Shown here: piece after piece, positions 37,897 through 48,308 of the stretch | Layout: each line of letters opens with the position of its first letter | Position numbering within the stretch: the stretch's first letter is position 1 | Origin: Glaciecola sp964195425 | GTDB taxonomy: Bacteria; Pseudomonadota; Gammaproteobacteria; Enterobacterales; Alteromonadaceae | Direction: 5' to 3' | NCBI GenBank assembly: GCA_964195425.1 | Contig: CAXMOM010000063.1 | Coordinates: 62,001 to 126,000 of the forward strand | DNA: 64,000 nucleotides | The notes under the pieces: generated by a model | The model's input: the letters and a program-made list of their open reading frames with translations, nothing else | The model's database searches: none | What the model was told of the DNA's origin: nothing | Translations under genes and position numbers: made by a program

Positions 37897-38706
37897 ATGC
37901 GTAATACAGTTAAAGAGAAAGTGCTTTGGGTACATCATTGGAACGAGACACTATTTAGTTTTAAAACCTCCCGCCAGCAAGGCTTAACATTTGAAAGTGG
38001 TCAATTTGTAATGATAGGACTGGAAGTAAATGGCCGACCATTACTTAGAGCATACAGTATTGCAAGCCCGCACTATGCCGATGAGCTTGAGTTTTTCAGC
38101 ATAAAAGTACCCGACGGCGCCCTAACTTCTAAGCTGCAACAAATTAAAGTAGATGACGAAGTTATTATCACCACAAGGCCTACCGGAACCCTTGTACCTG
38201 GTTATCTCAATGAAGGTAAGCATCTTTACTTATTAAGCACAGGAACAGGCTTAGCGCCTTTTATGAGTATTATTCGCGACCCTTTCATTTACGACCACTT
38301 TGAGAAAGTCATTTTGGTCCACTGCGTTAGATTTGCTTCAGAACTTGCCTACCAAGATGAGATTATTAATATTTTGCCTGAAAACGAATACTACGGCGAT
38401 TTGATTAAAGAAAAGCTGATTTATTACCCGAGTGTAACCAGAGAAAGTAACGACGATTCTGCACGTGAACAAGCGGCAGAAATGCAGATGCATCATGAGC
38501 GTATAACCACGCTTATTACCAGCGGTAAGTTAAGCAGTGATATTGGCCTTCCTGCGCTAAATACTGATAGCGACCGCTTCATGCTGTGTGGCAATAACGA
38601 TATGCTACAAGACACCATGAAGTTGTTGGATGACCTAGGCTTTTCAAAAGCCACCTCTCGCGTTAAAGGTGACTACGTCATTGAGCAAGCGTTTATTGAT
38701 CATTAG
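37897..38706 (+). CDS. fpr: Ferredoxin/flavodoxin-NADP+ reductase
   Basis: A 269-residue two-domain reductase: FAD-binding barrel with RAYSIASP (FAD site) near residue 50 and NADP domain with STGTGLAPFMSII near residue 112, close to the E. coli Fpr length. The C-terminal YVIEQAFI is typical of the bacterial short class. It moves electrons between NADPH and ferredoxin or flavodoxin; FdxA encoded at 23.6-23.9 kb could be a partner, which is inference. AGGAAG precedes the ATG. Confidence 0.95.
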   Translation: MRNTVKEKVLWVHHWNETLFSFKTSRQQGLTFESGQFVMIGLEVNGRPLLRAYSIASPHYADELEFFSIKVPDGALTSKLQQIKVDDEVIITTRPTGTLVPGYLNEGKHLYLLSTGTGLAPFMSIIRDPFIYDHFEKVILVHCVRFASELAYQDEIINILPENEYYGDLIKEKLIYYPSVTRESNDDSAREQAAEMQMHHERITTLITSGKLSSDIGLPALNTDSDRFMLCGNNDMLQDTMKLLDDLGFSKATSRVKGDYVIEQAFIDH

Positions 38707-38742
38707 TAGTTTCTTAACATTATGTTCAGCAGCGGCCTTTGA

Positions 38743-38774
38743 CAAAAAAAGCGCTAAATTTGCGCTATTTTTTT
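38743..38774. terminator. Bidirectional intrinsic terminator between fpr and tspO
   Basis: An AGCGC / GCGCT stem between A7 and T7 runs, lying between the converging fpr and tspO genes. The stem is short but the flanking runs make it effective in both directions. Confidence 0.85.
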
Positions 38775-38797
38775 GTGAGTTAAAGCAGTAATACACC

Positions 38798-39268
38798 TTA
38801 ATTATAAAGCAGTATGTACAAGTTCAAAGAGGTCGCGATTAATAGCCATACAAAATACGGTAGCATCAATAATGCTTTAGCTTTCAAAACAGCCCTATAT
38901 TCTACAAGAAAATACCCTACTAGAAGCGTTAAGGCACTAATGACAACCAAGCCAAACACCACGTACTGAAAAACAAAAAAGACCGGCGTCCAACTCACAT
39001 TTAAAATCCATTGCAAAACAAATAATGCCGCCAGTTTCTTCTTGTCGGTGACTTCATTCCAAGCAAAAGCCATAAAGAAAGAGAAGCAAATCATAATTGT
39101 GGTCCATGCTGCGCCAAAAACCCAGCCGGGAGGCGTCCATGGTGCTTTGTTTATATTTACATACCATTCCCCACTTACGGCAGCGCCAGTCGCTATACCA
39201 CCCAAGGCTAAAGCGGCAAAATTAATCACTAAAAAAATCACAATGTATTTAAGAATAGTTACGTTCAT
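38798..39268 (-). CDS. tspO: TspO/MBR-family tryptophan-rich membrane protein
   Basis: A 156-residue protein with five membrane helices. The signature APWTPPGWVFGAAWTTIMIC near residue 40 and LNVSWTPVFFVFQ near residue 88 are the Trp-rich segments that bind porphyrin-like ligands. TspO is thought to control or break down porphyrins and to affect stress or light responses. It is a single gene, converging on fpr. Confidence 0.93.
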   Translation of the reverse strand: MNVTILKYIVIFLVINFAALALGGIATGAAVSGEWYVNINKAPWTPPGWVFGAAWTTIMICFSFFMAFAWNEVTDKKKLAALFVLQWILNVSWTPVFFVFQYVVFGLVVISALTLLVGYFLVEYRAVLKAKALLMLPYFVWLLIATSLNLYILLYN

Positions 39269-39450
39269 TAATAGATGAGTTCCTGTTGTTTTTCGATATA
39301 GCTTTTTAGCAAATAGAAAGACTATGCTAAAACTATCACTGAGGCAATAAAGGTGAATTGTTTGTTTTAGTCCAGAATGATTGTTTACGCGCAGGATTTT
39401 TGTTAATTTCGCATCATTAAAAATTAATATCTATTAAGAACCACAATACT

Positions 39451-42400
39451 ATGAAGCTTGCTGCTTTAATCCAGCCACAACTAAGCCAACAAATAGAGTC
39501 TTTATATCAGGCTTATGTAAATCTGAGTAAGCAAGAACAGATCATATTGATGGTTTTGGCCGTGATATATAAACCCGTTGGTATTGCAAAGCTAGGCAAG
39601 GTAATAGATATCTTAGTGAATATTGGCTTTTTACCGAAGGCAAAAAAAGAATATCGTTTATCGGTTTCGCAAAGGGAGCGAATGAGCAAGGATTCACTAT
39701 TAAGCTCTAGCAAAGATGGTTTACAGATCAACAAACTCCTCGCGAATCGTTTAATTGCACAAATTGACCAACTCCCCAGTTTATACGAGTGTTCGGCGCA
39801 CAAGAAACTACTTGAAGTAATTTTGGCTGCAGAAGACGTTGTGCCCGTTGTGAACGCTCATAGTTGGCAAAAAAAGGAGATTGATAGTCGCAGAATCATT
39901 CGAGATTTTTATTATTTGGGCCAAATAGACCGTGTTGAAGATGCCCTAGCATTTAATAAAAACCCGCAAATTATTGATCATCTCCAAAATAGTATTTTAC
40001 TTGAGATCCTTTACCTACCTTTTGATTTAGAAAGTTTTTTGCAATTACCCAATATGCTCCAGTACCATGCGTTTGCAACACTCATTAGGACCTTTCAAAA
40101 ACAAGGAAAAAGTTGCGACTACCCTATCCAATTACTAGAACAAATTTGTGCAGTTGATCATGACCTAACAAGCCCGTCTTATAATATTGAGTGTCATCAT
40201 TTACTTGCCGAGCAGTATTTATACCAAATGCGTTTTGATGATTTTGAGCGAATTCAATCCGCGCAAGACACCAGCACTTACGGCCTACAGTTACGCGGTG
40301 CGTATTGCTTTTTAAAAGGCGAAAACCCTCAAGCTATTGGTTATTTTGAACAAGCTATTATGGCTAAAAACAAAATCGCTAGACGAAAAAATCAGTATTT
40401 AAATGAGGTCCTTGGGTATTTTTACAAACTGGCATTAATGGTTCAGGCAAACCAAAGTGACGCGAGCTGTTTTTCACGAGTGCTGCAACAAATCGACTTT
40501 GAAGAAAGCGATCGTAAAGTCAACAGCGACTTTTCAAATCTTGGACTGAGTGTCGGCAAACCCATTGTGAGCTTATCGACTGGCGAAGAGTTTATAGTGC
40601 CAATCAAATACAGTTGTGTTGATGAAAAGACTGATTATTTTTGTCATCAACTTAGTTATTTTAATTATTTACTCGCGCAGGTTTGGTGTAATCAAAGTAA
40701 AGACCCTACACACGCCTCTTTGGCATTAAAACACCAGGCCAATTTTGAGCAACTTAGCTATCCTTTATTTGCAAATATTTGCGAGCAACTAGGCGCTAGC
40801 TTCTGTAACAATGAGCCAGTTGTCATGCATAATCTGGTCAATTTCACCAATCTAATAGCAGCCAAATCACAGTGGGATTTAGCGCTAGATAAATTAATTG
40901 CACTTAATCCAAACACTGACACAAGCTCCACTGATGAAGCAGAGACAACGCCTAAACCCGTTCGCCTAATTTGGGAACTTACCGATGGTTATGGCAATGG
41001 CCTGAGGGCTCGCGAGCAAAAATTAAATAATGCAGGCTGGAGTAAAGGGCGCATAATTTCGCTAAAGCGCTTAAAAAAAGAATTTGATTTGTTTGACTAT
41101 TTTAGCGACAGTGACAAGAACATTTGCCGAGCGATAAGCGTTCATCAAGGCTGGGGGTATTACTCAAAAACCGAATATTCACTGCAAGGTTTACCAGCAC
41201 TCGAAGCCGCAGTGGGTATAGAAAACCTCTACGTCGGTGATGATTTAAGCCAGCCAATTGAAATTATAAAGCGTGAACCAGAATTATTAGTTAGCCAACA
41301 AGGCGACCAGCTATGCTTAAGTATTGCAGATCTATCGAACGATATAGACGACTACGAACATTATGAAAACTACAAAGGGCAACCCGCTTATAAATTCAAA
41401 GCTATTTCAGATACCCAATACCAACTAACGGTATTTTCACCTGACCATATTAAGGTGGCTGAAATAATTGGCGAAGGAGGATTGTTGGTCCCAATGAGTG
41501 CCAAACAAAAAGCACTCGACGGCATATCGGCTATTGCCCCATTTTTAAATATCCAATCTGATATTAGTGAACTTGATACCGGTTTAGAAAACCATGACTG
41601 CAATCCTAATTTGGTGGTGAATATTCAGCCCAACCAAAGCGGGTTAGCCTTTACCTGCGTGGTAATGCCATTTGGCGAAAAAGGACCCGCGTTCAAACCA
41701 GCTATGGGCAATGCCAGCTTAAGCACCGATATACAAGGTAAACGCATTGCCACCCAGCGCGACTTAGTGCGTGAAGAAACCCTAATGGATAAGCTTGATC
41801 AGGCGTGTCCTGCCTTTTTGAATATGCCCGACAACGTCTTATTGCTAGATGATTTACAAACTTCGCTCGCTGCCTTAGAACAGTTAGAACTAGCCATTGC
41901 CGAAAATGCATTCGACTTGATACTGCGCTGGCCAAAAGGCAAAAAAATTAGCCTAACGAAAAAAATGGATAGCAGCCACCTGCAACTTTCAGTGGCTAAA
42001 AAAAGTGAGTGGTTTGATATTACAGGAGACCTGCATGTAGACAACGAACAGGTCATTGATTTACGTAAACTACTCGAACTAGTGAAAACTAGCAACGGTC
42101 GTTTTATTGAACTTGGCGCTAGCCAAATTCTCGCCTTGTCTGACGATTTACGCCGCAAACTTGACCAAATCAATCAGGTCACCGAAGATGGTAAGTTCCA
42201 CCCGTTAGCTAGCCTGCAGATGGAAGAAGCCACAGCCGGCATGCGCATGAAAACCATTCATGCGTGGGATCAGCAAACTCAAAAAATGCATAAAGCCAAT
42301 ACGATTAAACCGCAAATCCCGTCTACTTTTCAGGCGCAGTTGCGCGACTACCAGCTTGTGGGATTTGACTGGGCATCGCGTTTAGCGCATTGGGGCGCAG

Positions 42401-43746
42401 GCGCTTGTTTAGCCGACGACATGGGCTTAGGCAAAACATTGCAAGCACTGGCTGTTATGTTGTCGCGCGCGAACGACGGGCCTAGTTTAGTGATAGCGCC
42501 CACATCGGTTTGCTTTAACTGGCAGCAAGAAGCTTTAAAATTCTCACCCACTTTAAATATAAAACTATTTGCCGACGCAACTAACACCATACAACGAGAA
42601 GATTTGTTAAACGAGTTAGCACCTTTTGACTGCGTGATTATTAGTTATGGCTTGCTGCAGCGCGAAACCAGTATACTTAAACAGGTGCAATGGCACACCA
42701 TAGTAGCCGACGAAGCCCAAGCAATAAAAAACCCATTGGCTAAACGCACAAAAGCCGCCTATGCGTTAAAAGGCAACTTTAAAATGATCACCACCGGCAC
42801 ACCCATTGAAAACGACCTAACCGAACTTTGGAGCCTATTCCGCTTTATAAATCCTGGCCTGCTTGGCAACGTAAAACGTTTTGGCGATCGCTTCTCAGCG
42901 CCTATTGAAAACGCAAAAGAAAACCCACTCGCTGCGCGCAACGCTAGCCAAGGTCTAAAAGCCTTGATTCAACCGTTTATATTGCGCCGCATGAAAAACC
43001 AGGTACTTACGGAATTGCCATCGCGCACCGAAATTAATGTTCAAGTAGAAATGAGCGAAAAAGAGTACGCCTTTTACGAAGCACTAAGACTTAATGCCAT
43101 AGACAACATTAGCCAATCTGGCCAACAAGCCAATGCTGGTGAACAGCGAATAAGAATGCTCGCCGAATTAGTGAAACTGCGCCAAGCCTGCTGTAATCCT
43201 AAATTAGTGATGGCCGAAACCGATATACCCAGTGCCAAACTAGCGGCTTTAGATGAACTGCTTAAAGAACTTAAACTCAACAACCATAAAGCCCTTATTT
43301 TTAGCCAATTTGTTGGCCACTTACAGCTCATAAAAAAGCATATCGAAGCCAAAGGATTTAGCTATCAATATTTAGATGGTTCAACTCCACAAAAAGACCG
43401 ACAAAAACGCGTGAATGCTTTTCAAAATGGTGAAGGCGACATATTTTTGATCAGTCTAAAGGCCGGTGGTTCAGGCTTAAACTTAACCGCCGCAGACTAC
43501 GTAATACACATGGACCCTTGGTGGAATCCCGCCGTGGAAGACCAAGCCTCTGATCGTGCTCACCGCATGGGACAAAAACGCCCCGTTACCATTTACCGGC
43601 TCATTACTCAGAACACTATAGAAGAAAAAATTGTTGCCTTACATCAGCACAAACGAGACTTAGCCGACAAACTATTGTCGGGCAATGAGACCGTTACCAA
43701 GCTGTCGGTAGATGATATGCTGAATCTATTGAAAGAGACATTTTAG
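39451..43746 (+). CDS. SNF2-family DEAD/DEAH helicase-like protein (1431 residues)
   Basis: The last 470 residues form the SNF2 motor: Walker A in DDMGLGKTLQ near residue 986, DEAQAIKN (Walker B, DEAQ box) near 1086, TGTPIENDLTELWSLF, and the helicase C lobe with QFVGHLQLIKKH near 1279 and DRAHRMGQKRPV near 1368. The N-terminal 900 or so residues are mostly alpha-helical, with several short TPR-like patterns (about 260-330), and no named domain. No SWIM zinc motif is evident. Related proteins act on nucleic acid-protein complexes. The ATPase motifs look intact. It stands alone upstream of an M24 peptidase. Confidence 0.9.
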   Translation: MKLAALIQPQLSQQIESLYQAYVNLSKQEQIILMVLAVIYKPVGIAKLGKVIDILVNIGFLPKAKKEYRLSVSQRERMSKDSLLSSSKDGLQINKLLANRLIAQIDQLPSLYECSAHKKLLEVILAAEDVVPVVNAHSWQKKEIDSRRIIRDFYYLGQIDRVEDALAFNKNPQIIDHLQNSILLEILYLPFDLESFLQLPNMLQYHAFATLIRTFQKQGKSCDYPIQLLEQICAVDHDLTSPSYNIECHHLLAEQYLYQMRFDDFERIQSAQDTSTYGLQLRGAYCFLKGENPQAIGYFEQAIMAKNKIARRKNQYLNEVLGYFYKLALMVQANQSDASCFSRVLQQIDFEESDRKVNSDFSNLGLSVGKPIVSLSTGEEFIVPIKYSCVDEKTDYFCHQLSYFNYLLAQVWCNQSKDPTHASLALKHQANFEQLSYPLFANICEQLGASFCNNEPVVMHNLVNFTNLIAAKSQWDLALDKLIALNPNTDTSSTDEAETTPKPVRLIWELTDGYGNGLRAREQKLNNAGWSKGRIISLKRLKKEFDLFDYFSDSDKNICRAISVHQGWGYYSKTEYSLQGLPALEAAVGIENLYVGDDLSQPIEIIKREPELLVSQQGDQLCLSIADLSNDIDDYEHYENYKGQPAYKFKAISDTQYQLTVFSPDHIKVAEIIGEGGLLVPMSAKQKALDGISAIAPFLNIQSDISELDTGLENHDCNPNLVVNIQPNQSGLAFTCVVMPFGEKGPAFKPAMGNASLSTDIQGKRIATQRDLVREETLMDKLDQACPAFLNMPDNVLLLDDLQTSLAALEQLELAIAENAFDLILRWPKGKKISLTKKMDSSHLQLSVAKKSEWFDITGDLHVDNEQVIDLRKLLELVKTSNGRFIELGASQILALSDDLRRKLDQINQVTEDGKFHPLASLQMEEATAGMRMKTIHAWDQQTQKMHKANTIKPQIPSTFQAQLRDYQLVGFDWASRLAHWGAGACLADDMGLGKTLQALAVMLSRANDGPSLVIAPTSVCFNWQQEALKFSPTLNIKLFADATNTIQREDLLNELAPFDCVIISYGLLQRETSILKQVQWHTIVADEAQAIKNPLAKRTKAAYALKGNFKMITTGTPIENDLTELWSLFRFINPGLLGNVKRFGDRFSAPIENAKENPLAARNASQGLKALIQPFILRRMKNQVLTELPSRTEINVQVEMSEKEYAFYEALRLNAIDNISQSGQQANAGEQRIRMLAELVKLRQACCNPKLVMAETDIPSAKLAALDELLKELKLNNHKALIFSQFVGHLQLIKKHIEAKGFSYQYLDGSTPQKDRQKRVNAFQNGEGDIFLISLKAGGSGLNLTAADYVIHMDPWWNPAVEDQASDRAHRMGQKRPVTIYRLITQNTIEEKIVALHQHKRDLADKLLSGNETVTKLSVDDMLNLLKETF

Positions 43747-43853
43747 GTGGGTAGGCAACTTCCAACAAATCCGCTTTGAAAAATGAGAATAATTGGCTTA
43801 AAAAACAAAAGCTTTGAGGCCAGGCATATTAATAAACACGCGAAGGATAAGAA

Positions 43854-45074
43854 ATGACAAGCATTGGCATTGGCACTCAAACAGCTGAGCAAGCATTAGC
43901 GTCATTAAGCGATATGACACTCACGCTTAGGCCCATTAAAGCTGAAGAACATCTAGCGCGCATTGCTAAAGCGCAAGCTTTCATGCAAGCAAACAATATT
44001 GATGCGATTTATGTGAATGCGGGCACAAACCTTACCTATTTCACCGGAATGAAATGGTACCCAAGTGAGCGTGTGGTTGGCGCTATTTTACCCGCTATTG
44101 GCGAGGTGCAATACATAGCGCCCTATTTCGAAATTGGCACCTTAACAGGATATAAAGTGATAGATGGGCCAATACACGGCTGGCAAGAACATCAAAGCCC
44201 TTACACTTTATTTGTCGCGATTTTAAAGCAATTAAATATAAGCGATACCGCCACCTTAGGCATTGATGAAAGTGCGCAGTTTTTTATCTTCGACGGAATC
44301 AATAAAGCCCAAACTGGCCTAAGCCTCATTAACGCACAAGCAGTCACCGCGCATTGCAGAATGCACAAATCTGATACTGAAATTGCGCTTATGCAATGCG
44401 CAATGAATATGACGCTTGCGGTACATCAAGCAACAGCAAGTATGCTTTATGAAGGGATAAGCACCACCGAAGTCGAAGCTTTTATTAAACAAGCGCATCA
44501 GAAAGTAGGCGCAGCGGGAAGCTACTTTTGTATCGTGCTTTTTGGCATAGCCACGTCTTTTCCTCATGGCGTTAAAGATGCACAAGTGCTAAAAGTCGGC
44601 GATATGGTATTAATAGATACCGGCTGCAAAGTGCACGATTATTTATCGGATATTACACGCTCTTATGTTTTTGGTGAGCCAACAGCTAGGCACAGACAGT
44701 TTTGGAATATTGAAAAAGCCGCGCAGCTTGCCGCTTTTACTGCCGCAAAAATTGGTGCACCATGTGAAGCGGTCGATGATGCAGCTCGTGCTTACTTAGC
44801 ATCGCAAGGATTAGGCCCAGCATATCAAACCCCGGGTTGCCCGCACCGTACTGGCCATGGAATTGGTTTAGACATTCATGAATGGCCTTACTTAGTTGGC
44901 GGTAATAAAACCCCTCTCGCTGTCGGAATGTGTTTTAGTAATGAACCCATGCTAGTGATACCGGATGAATTTGGTATACGTTTAGAAGACCATTTTTATA
45001 TGACCAACAATGGCCCATCTTGGTTTACTAAGCCAAGCAACAGTATAGATGATCCTTTTGGCCTACATAATTAA
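43854..45074 (+). CDS. M24-family Xaa-Pro peptidase
   Basis: A 406-residue metallopeptidase with an N-terminal creatinase-like domain and a C-terminal pita-bread domain. The five metal ligands are visible: Asp in VLIDTGCK, Asp in YLSDITRSYVF, His in GHGIGLDIHEWP, Glu in SNEPMLVIP and Glu in IRLEDHFY. It cleaves dipeptides or peptides with proline after the first residue. It is cytoplasmic (no signal). Confidence 0.92.
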   Translation: MTSIGIGTQTAEQALASLSDMTLTLRPIKAEEHLARIAKAQAFMQANNIDAIYVNAGTNLTYFTGMKWYPSERVVGAILPAIGEVQYIAPYFEIGTLTGYKVIDGPIHGWQEHQSPYTLFVAILKQLNISDTATLGIDESAQFFIFDGINKAQTGLSLINAQAVTAHCRMHKSDTEIALMQCAMNMTLAVHQATASMLYEGISTTEVEAFIKQAHQKVGAAGSYFCIVLFGIATSFPHGVKDAQVLKVGDMVLIDTGCKVHDYLSDITRSYVFGEPTARHRQFWNIEKAAQLAAFTAAKIGAPCEAVDDAARAYLASQGLGPAYQTPGCPHRTGHGIGLDIHEWPYLVGGNKTPLAVGMCFSNEPMLVIPDEFGIRLEDHFYMTNNGPSWFTKPSNSIDDPFGLHN

Positions 45075-45258
45075 GCGAGCTCAAGCTTAAATCGAAAGAT
45101 TCAATACATTGATATGTTTAATAATGACAAAAGCACGCAAAAAAGGAAAGCAGATACCACCAAAAATTATGTAAAACGTTTTAACAACTTTTTTAGACCA
45201 TCTGGATTGAGTTTGTTAACCTAAGGTTAATTTACGGAATAGGCACTGCAAAAAGCAC

Positions 45259-46485
45259 ATGAACTTTATAATATATGCCATTCCCGTTTTCTTCTTGCTT
45301 ATCATAATCGAGCTAATTGCCGATAAATGGCGCAGAACAGATTATTATCGCGCTAACGACGCGATTAATAGTTTAAGCGCTGGTGTGTTAAGTCAAATGA
45401 TGGGCCTACTCAAAAAACTAATTCCCTTCACACTTTATGTGATGGTTTTTGAGCATCTTCAATTATTCACTTTACCAAACCAATGGTGGGTGTGGTTATT
45501 TGCGTTTGTAGCGTACGACTTTTTATATTATTGGAATCACCGCTTGGGCCATGAAGTTAATTTACTATGGGCTGCACACGTGGTTCATCATTCCAGCGAA
45601 GAATACAATTTAACCACCGCTTTACGGCAAAGCAGCGGTAGCGTATTAAGTTGGGTATTTTATCTACCCTTGGCTGTCATTGGCATAGATCCAGTCGTAC
45701 TAATTAGCGTGGGGTCGTTAAACCTGATCTATCAATTTTGGGTGCATACCCGCCACATTCCAAAGCTTGGGTGGTATGAACTATTTTTTGTGACGCCAAG
45801 TAATCACCGAGTACATCACGCTCAGAATCAAGTTTACTTAGATCGTAACTATGGCGGCGTTTTCATTATTTGGGATCGTATTTTTGGTACTTTTCAAGAA
45901 GAACTAGATAACGAAAAGCCTATTTATGGGATAAGAAAAGCACTGCACAGCTGGAATCCATTGTGGGCTAACGCACAAGTTTACGGCCAACTATTGAAAG
46001 ATGCGCTTAGGACAAAGCGCTGGCAAGATAAAGTAAGTATTTGGTTTAGAAAAACAGGTTGGAGGCCTGCAGATGTAGCAGTAAAATATCCACTGGCAAA
46101 AACCGACCTTAGTAAATTTCAAAAGTTTGATGTTGAATTAGGCTTGAGCGCCAAGCTATATGCGATATTACAATATGTAATAACCGCTGGGCTTGCCCTA
46201 GTTGTGCTTCTATCGGATGACGCATTAAGTTCCTTGCAACAGCTCACTATTATTAGCTTCATTTTATTTAGCAGTTATAGCTTAGGCGCATTCTTAGAAG
46301 CAAAGGCCTATAGCTTTTGGTTAGAGGCAACAAAAAGTGTTGGCCTTATTGCTTTAGTATTCTTGCTTGCACTGCCCAAGCCCATGCTTATTGGGTTTAC
46401 CATAGCAGGTGTCTTTACTTTTTTGTGCTTACTACTTATTTCTCATATGCAGCGCAAAGAGCTTACTCCTCAACTACGCTTGTAG
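45259..46485 (+). CDS. Fatty acid hydroxylase/sterol desaturase-family membrane protein
   Basis: A 408-residue integral membrane protein. The His clusters of the di-iron site are present: HRLGHE near residue 95, HVVHHS near 110, HTRHIP near 165 and HRVHHA near 190. Several helices precede and follow. Family members hydroxylate or desaturate lipids and alkylglycerols at the membrane; the substrate here is not known. It is separated from neighbours by gaps of more than 180 bp. Confidence 0.9.
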   Translation: MNFIIYAIPVFFLLIIIELIADKWRRTDYYRANDAINSLSAGVLSQMMGLLKKLIPFTLYVMVFEHLQLFTLPNQWWVWLFAFVAYDFLYYWNHRLGHEVNLLWAAHVVHHSSEEYNLTTALRQSSGSVLSWVFYLPLAVIGIDPVVLISVGSLNLIYQFWVHTRHIPKLGWYELFFVTPSNHRVHHAQNQVYLDRNYGGVFIIWDRIFGTFQEELDNEKPIYGIRKALHSWNPLWANAQVYGQLLKDALRTKRWQDKVSIWFRKTGWRPADVAVKYPLAKTDLSKFQKFDVELGLSAKLYAILQYVITAGLALVVLLSDDALSSLQQLTIISFILFSSYSLGAFLEAKAYSFWLEATKSVGLIALVFLLALPKPMLIGFTIAGVFTFLCLLLISHMQRKELTPQLRL

Positions 46486-46760
46486 GCTGACAATAAAGAA
46501 TCATACTTTGATTTAACGGGGCACGGCAGAGCCACCACGGTAAAGTCAGTGATAGGAAGTGCTAATTTATTATCAAGCGTTTGGAAACGAATAAAAGCGG
46601 GTAATAAAAAAGCATAAGGGTCCCGATGAAATCCTGTTAGATGTTAGGGCTAAGTTGGGGCCAGAATATCGCTGCAAACGGCAAACAAAATATGCTTATT
46701 GAAGAGCACAAATACATCGTCTATTCTAAACTCACTAGCGGAAAAACTGAGTAAGTCACT
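46486..46760. other. Gap upstream of interrupted serine hydrolase, short frames only
   Basis: Several short in-frame fragments (for example a 20-residue frame MLIEEHKYIVYSKLTSGKTE ending nine bases before the next ATG) suggest remnants of a lost upstream gene, but no family can be named. Confidence 0.3.
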
Positions 46761-48281
46761 ATGAAAAAATTACTGATCGCAACGTGTATAACGGCGGTTT
46801 TATCTGCCCCTGTTTTAGCGATAACACCAGAAGAAGCGCTTGCGTCGCGTTTTCGCCCGGCCGAGGCATTGATGGACGCCAATCTTATGAAGGAATCGGT
46901 TCCCGGCGCAGCTGTTGGCATTGTGCATGATCAGGCCCTTATTTGGAGCCATCAATTTGGTGTTGAAAGTTACAAGACCAATAATCCGGTGACCAACGAT
47001 ACGCTTTTTAGTATCTGCTCGGTGTCGAAACTGTTCAATGGCATTGCCGCCATGAATTTAGTTGAAGAAGGGCGCCTTGCTCTTGATGCACCGCTTTCGC
47101 AATACAACAGTGCATTGACAATGACAGATAAGCTAGGCTCGGAAGAACCCGTTACAGTGCGCAGTATATTAAGCCATGTAGCCTGATTGCCACGCGAGGG
47201 CTTGCGTGATTATTGGATCGACACCAGCTTCCCCGATACGTCTGCCTTATACGATATGGTGAGTGCGCAAGAGCAGCTTTATCGTCCATATGACCATTGG
47301 CAATATTCCAATCTTGGTATGTCTATGTTGGGCGATGTCGTCAGTAAGGTTAGCGGTATCAGCTGGGGCGATTATGTAGACCAGAAGATTTTTGCACCCC
47401 TTGGGATGAAAAGCTCACAAACTGATATGCCCTTCGACCTCGCAGGCAATGGCTTTGCGCAGGGCTATTATGCTAGGGCTGCTAAGGGTGAACGCAATGC
47501 AGTAGAAAAACATAGCTTTAAGGCCTTTGCACCGGCCGCAGGAGTCGCTTCCAGTGTGCACGACATGGCTAAATTTGCGTCTTGGCACTTTCGTTTACAT
47601 GAAAAAGGCGGCGAAGAGATATTAAAGGCAACCACGCTTAAAAACATGCAGCGAGTGCACTGGGTTGGCGCCGATTTTAACGAACCAGCCTGGGGTCTTG
47701 CGTATGCCACGCGCCGATATGATGGAAAAACCGTGTGGGGTCATGGCGGCTATTGTCCAGGCGCACGAACAGAGTTCACTATGCGCCTGCCGACAAAAGT
47801 TGGTGTCGTTATGATGGTTAGTGTTAATGATGTATCGCCTGGCGCTATGGTTGAGACAATATATTCACTAACCGAAGCCGCAATTGCCAAAACCTATGGT
47901 AAAAAAGCGCTAGATGCTCAAGAGAAATCAGCAGTGCCTGACGAGAACAAAGACGACAGCAAGGTAAATCTATCCGATTATGAAGGTGCGTATCATGTCG
48001 TCAATTATGCTGAGGATAGCTATATTGGTGTGAACGAGGACGGACTTTTTTCCATGCCAATTTTCAGCGATGATCCTGTAGGAAATATGCAAACGTGGGG
48101 GCACGAAGAAGGTGATAATTTTCGTCGCAAACGCTCGGATGATACTTTAGCCGAGGCGCTCACATTCGAGCGAGATGCGGATGGCGACGTAAGTGCTTTG
48201 GTTCAACATAGCTATAGATCAATGAAACGCCGAGCAGCGCAGACTAAAGGGCCAGACTCGATTCCAGAGACTGGCTGCTAA
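46761..48281 (+). pseudogene. Class C beta-lactamase-family serine hydrolase with one in-frame TGA
   Basis: The two frames 46761-47186 and 47187-48281 are the same phase, separated only by a TGA at 47184-47186. Read through, they give one 506-codon protein with a signal peptide (residues 1-20), the SxxK motif S87-K90, a Tyr-Asn motif in WQYSNLGMSML and HGG in WGHGGYCPG. The family has Gly at the stop (…SHVAxLPREGL), so GGA to TGA, a single change, fits. The product would be a periplasmic penicillin-binding or esterase-like hydrolase. The downstream part could not start properly. No other lesion is seen, so the mutation seems recent. Confidence 0.85.
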
Positions 48282-48308
48282 ACTAAACATCAATCTGTTC
48301 AGACGCAT

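Noticed and set aside
47184..47186. TGA read as selenocysteine in the serine hydrolase
   Set aside because: The position aligns with Gly, not Cys, and no SECIS-like hairpin is evident.
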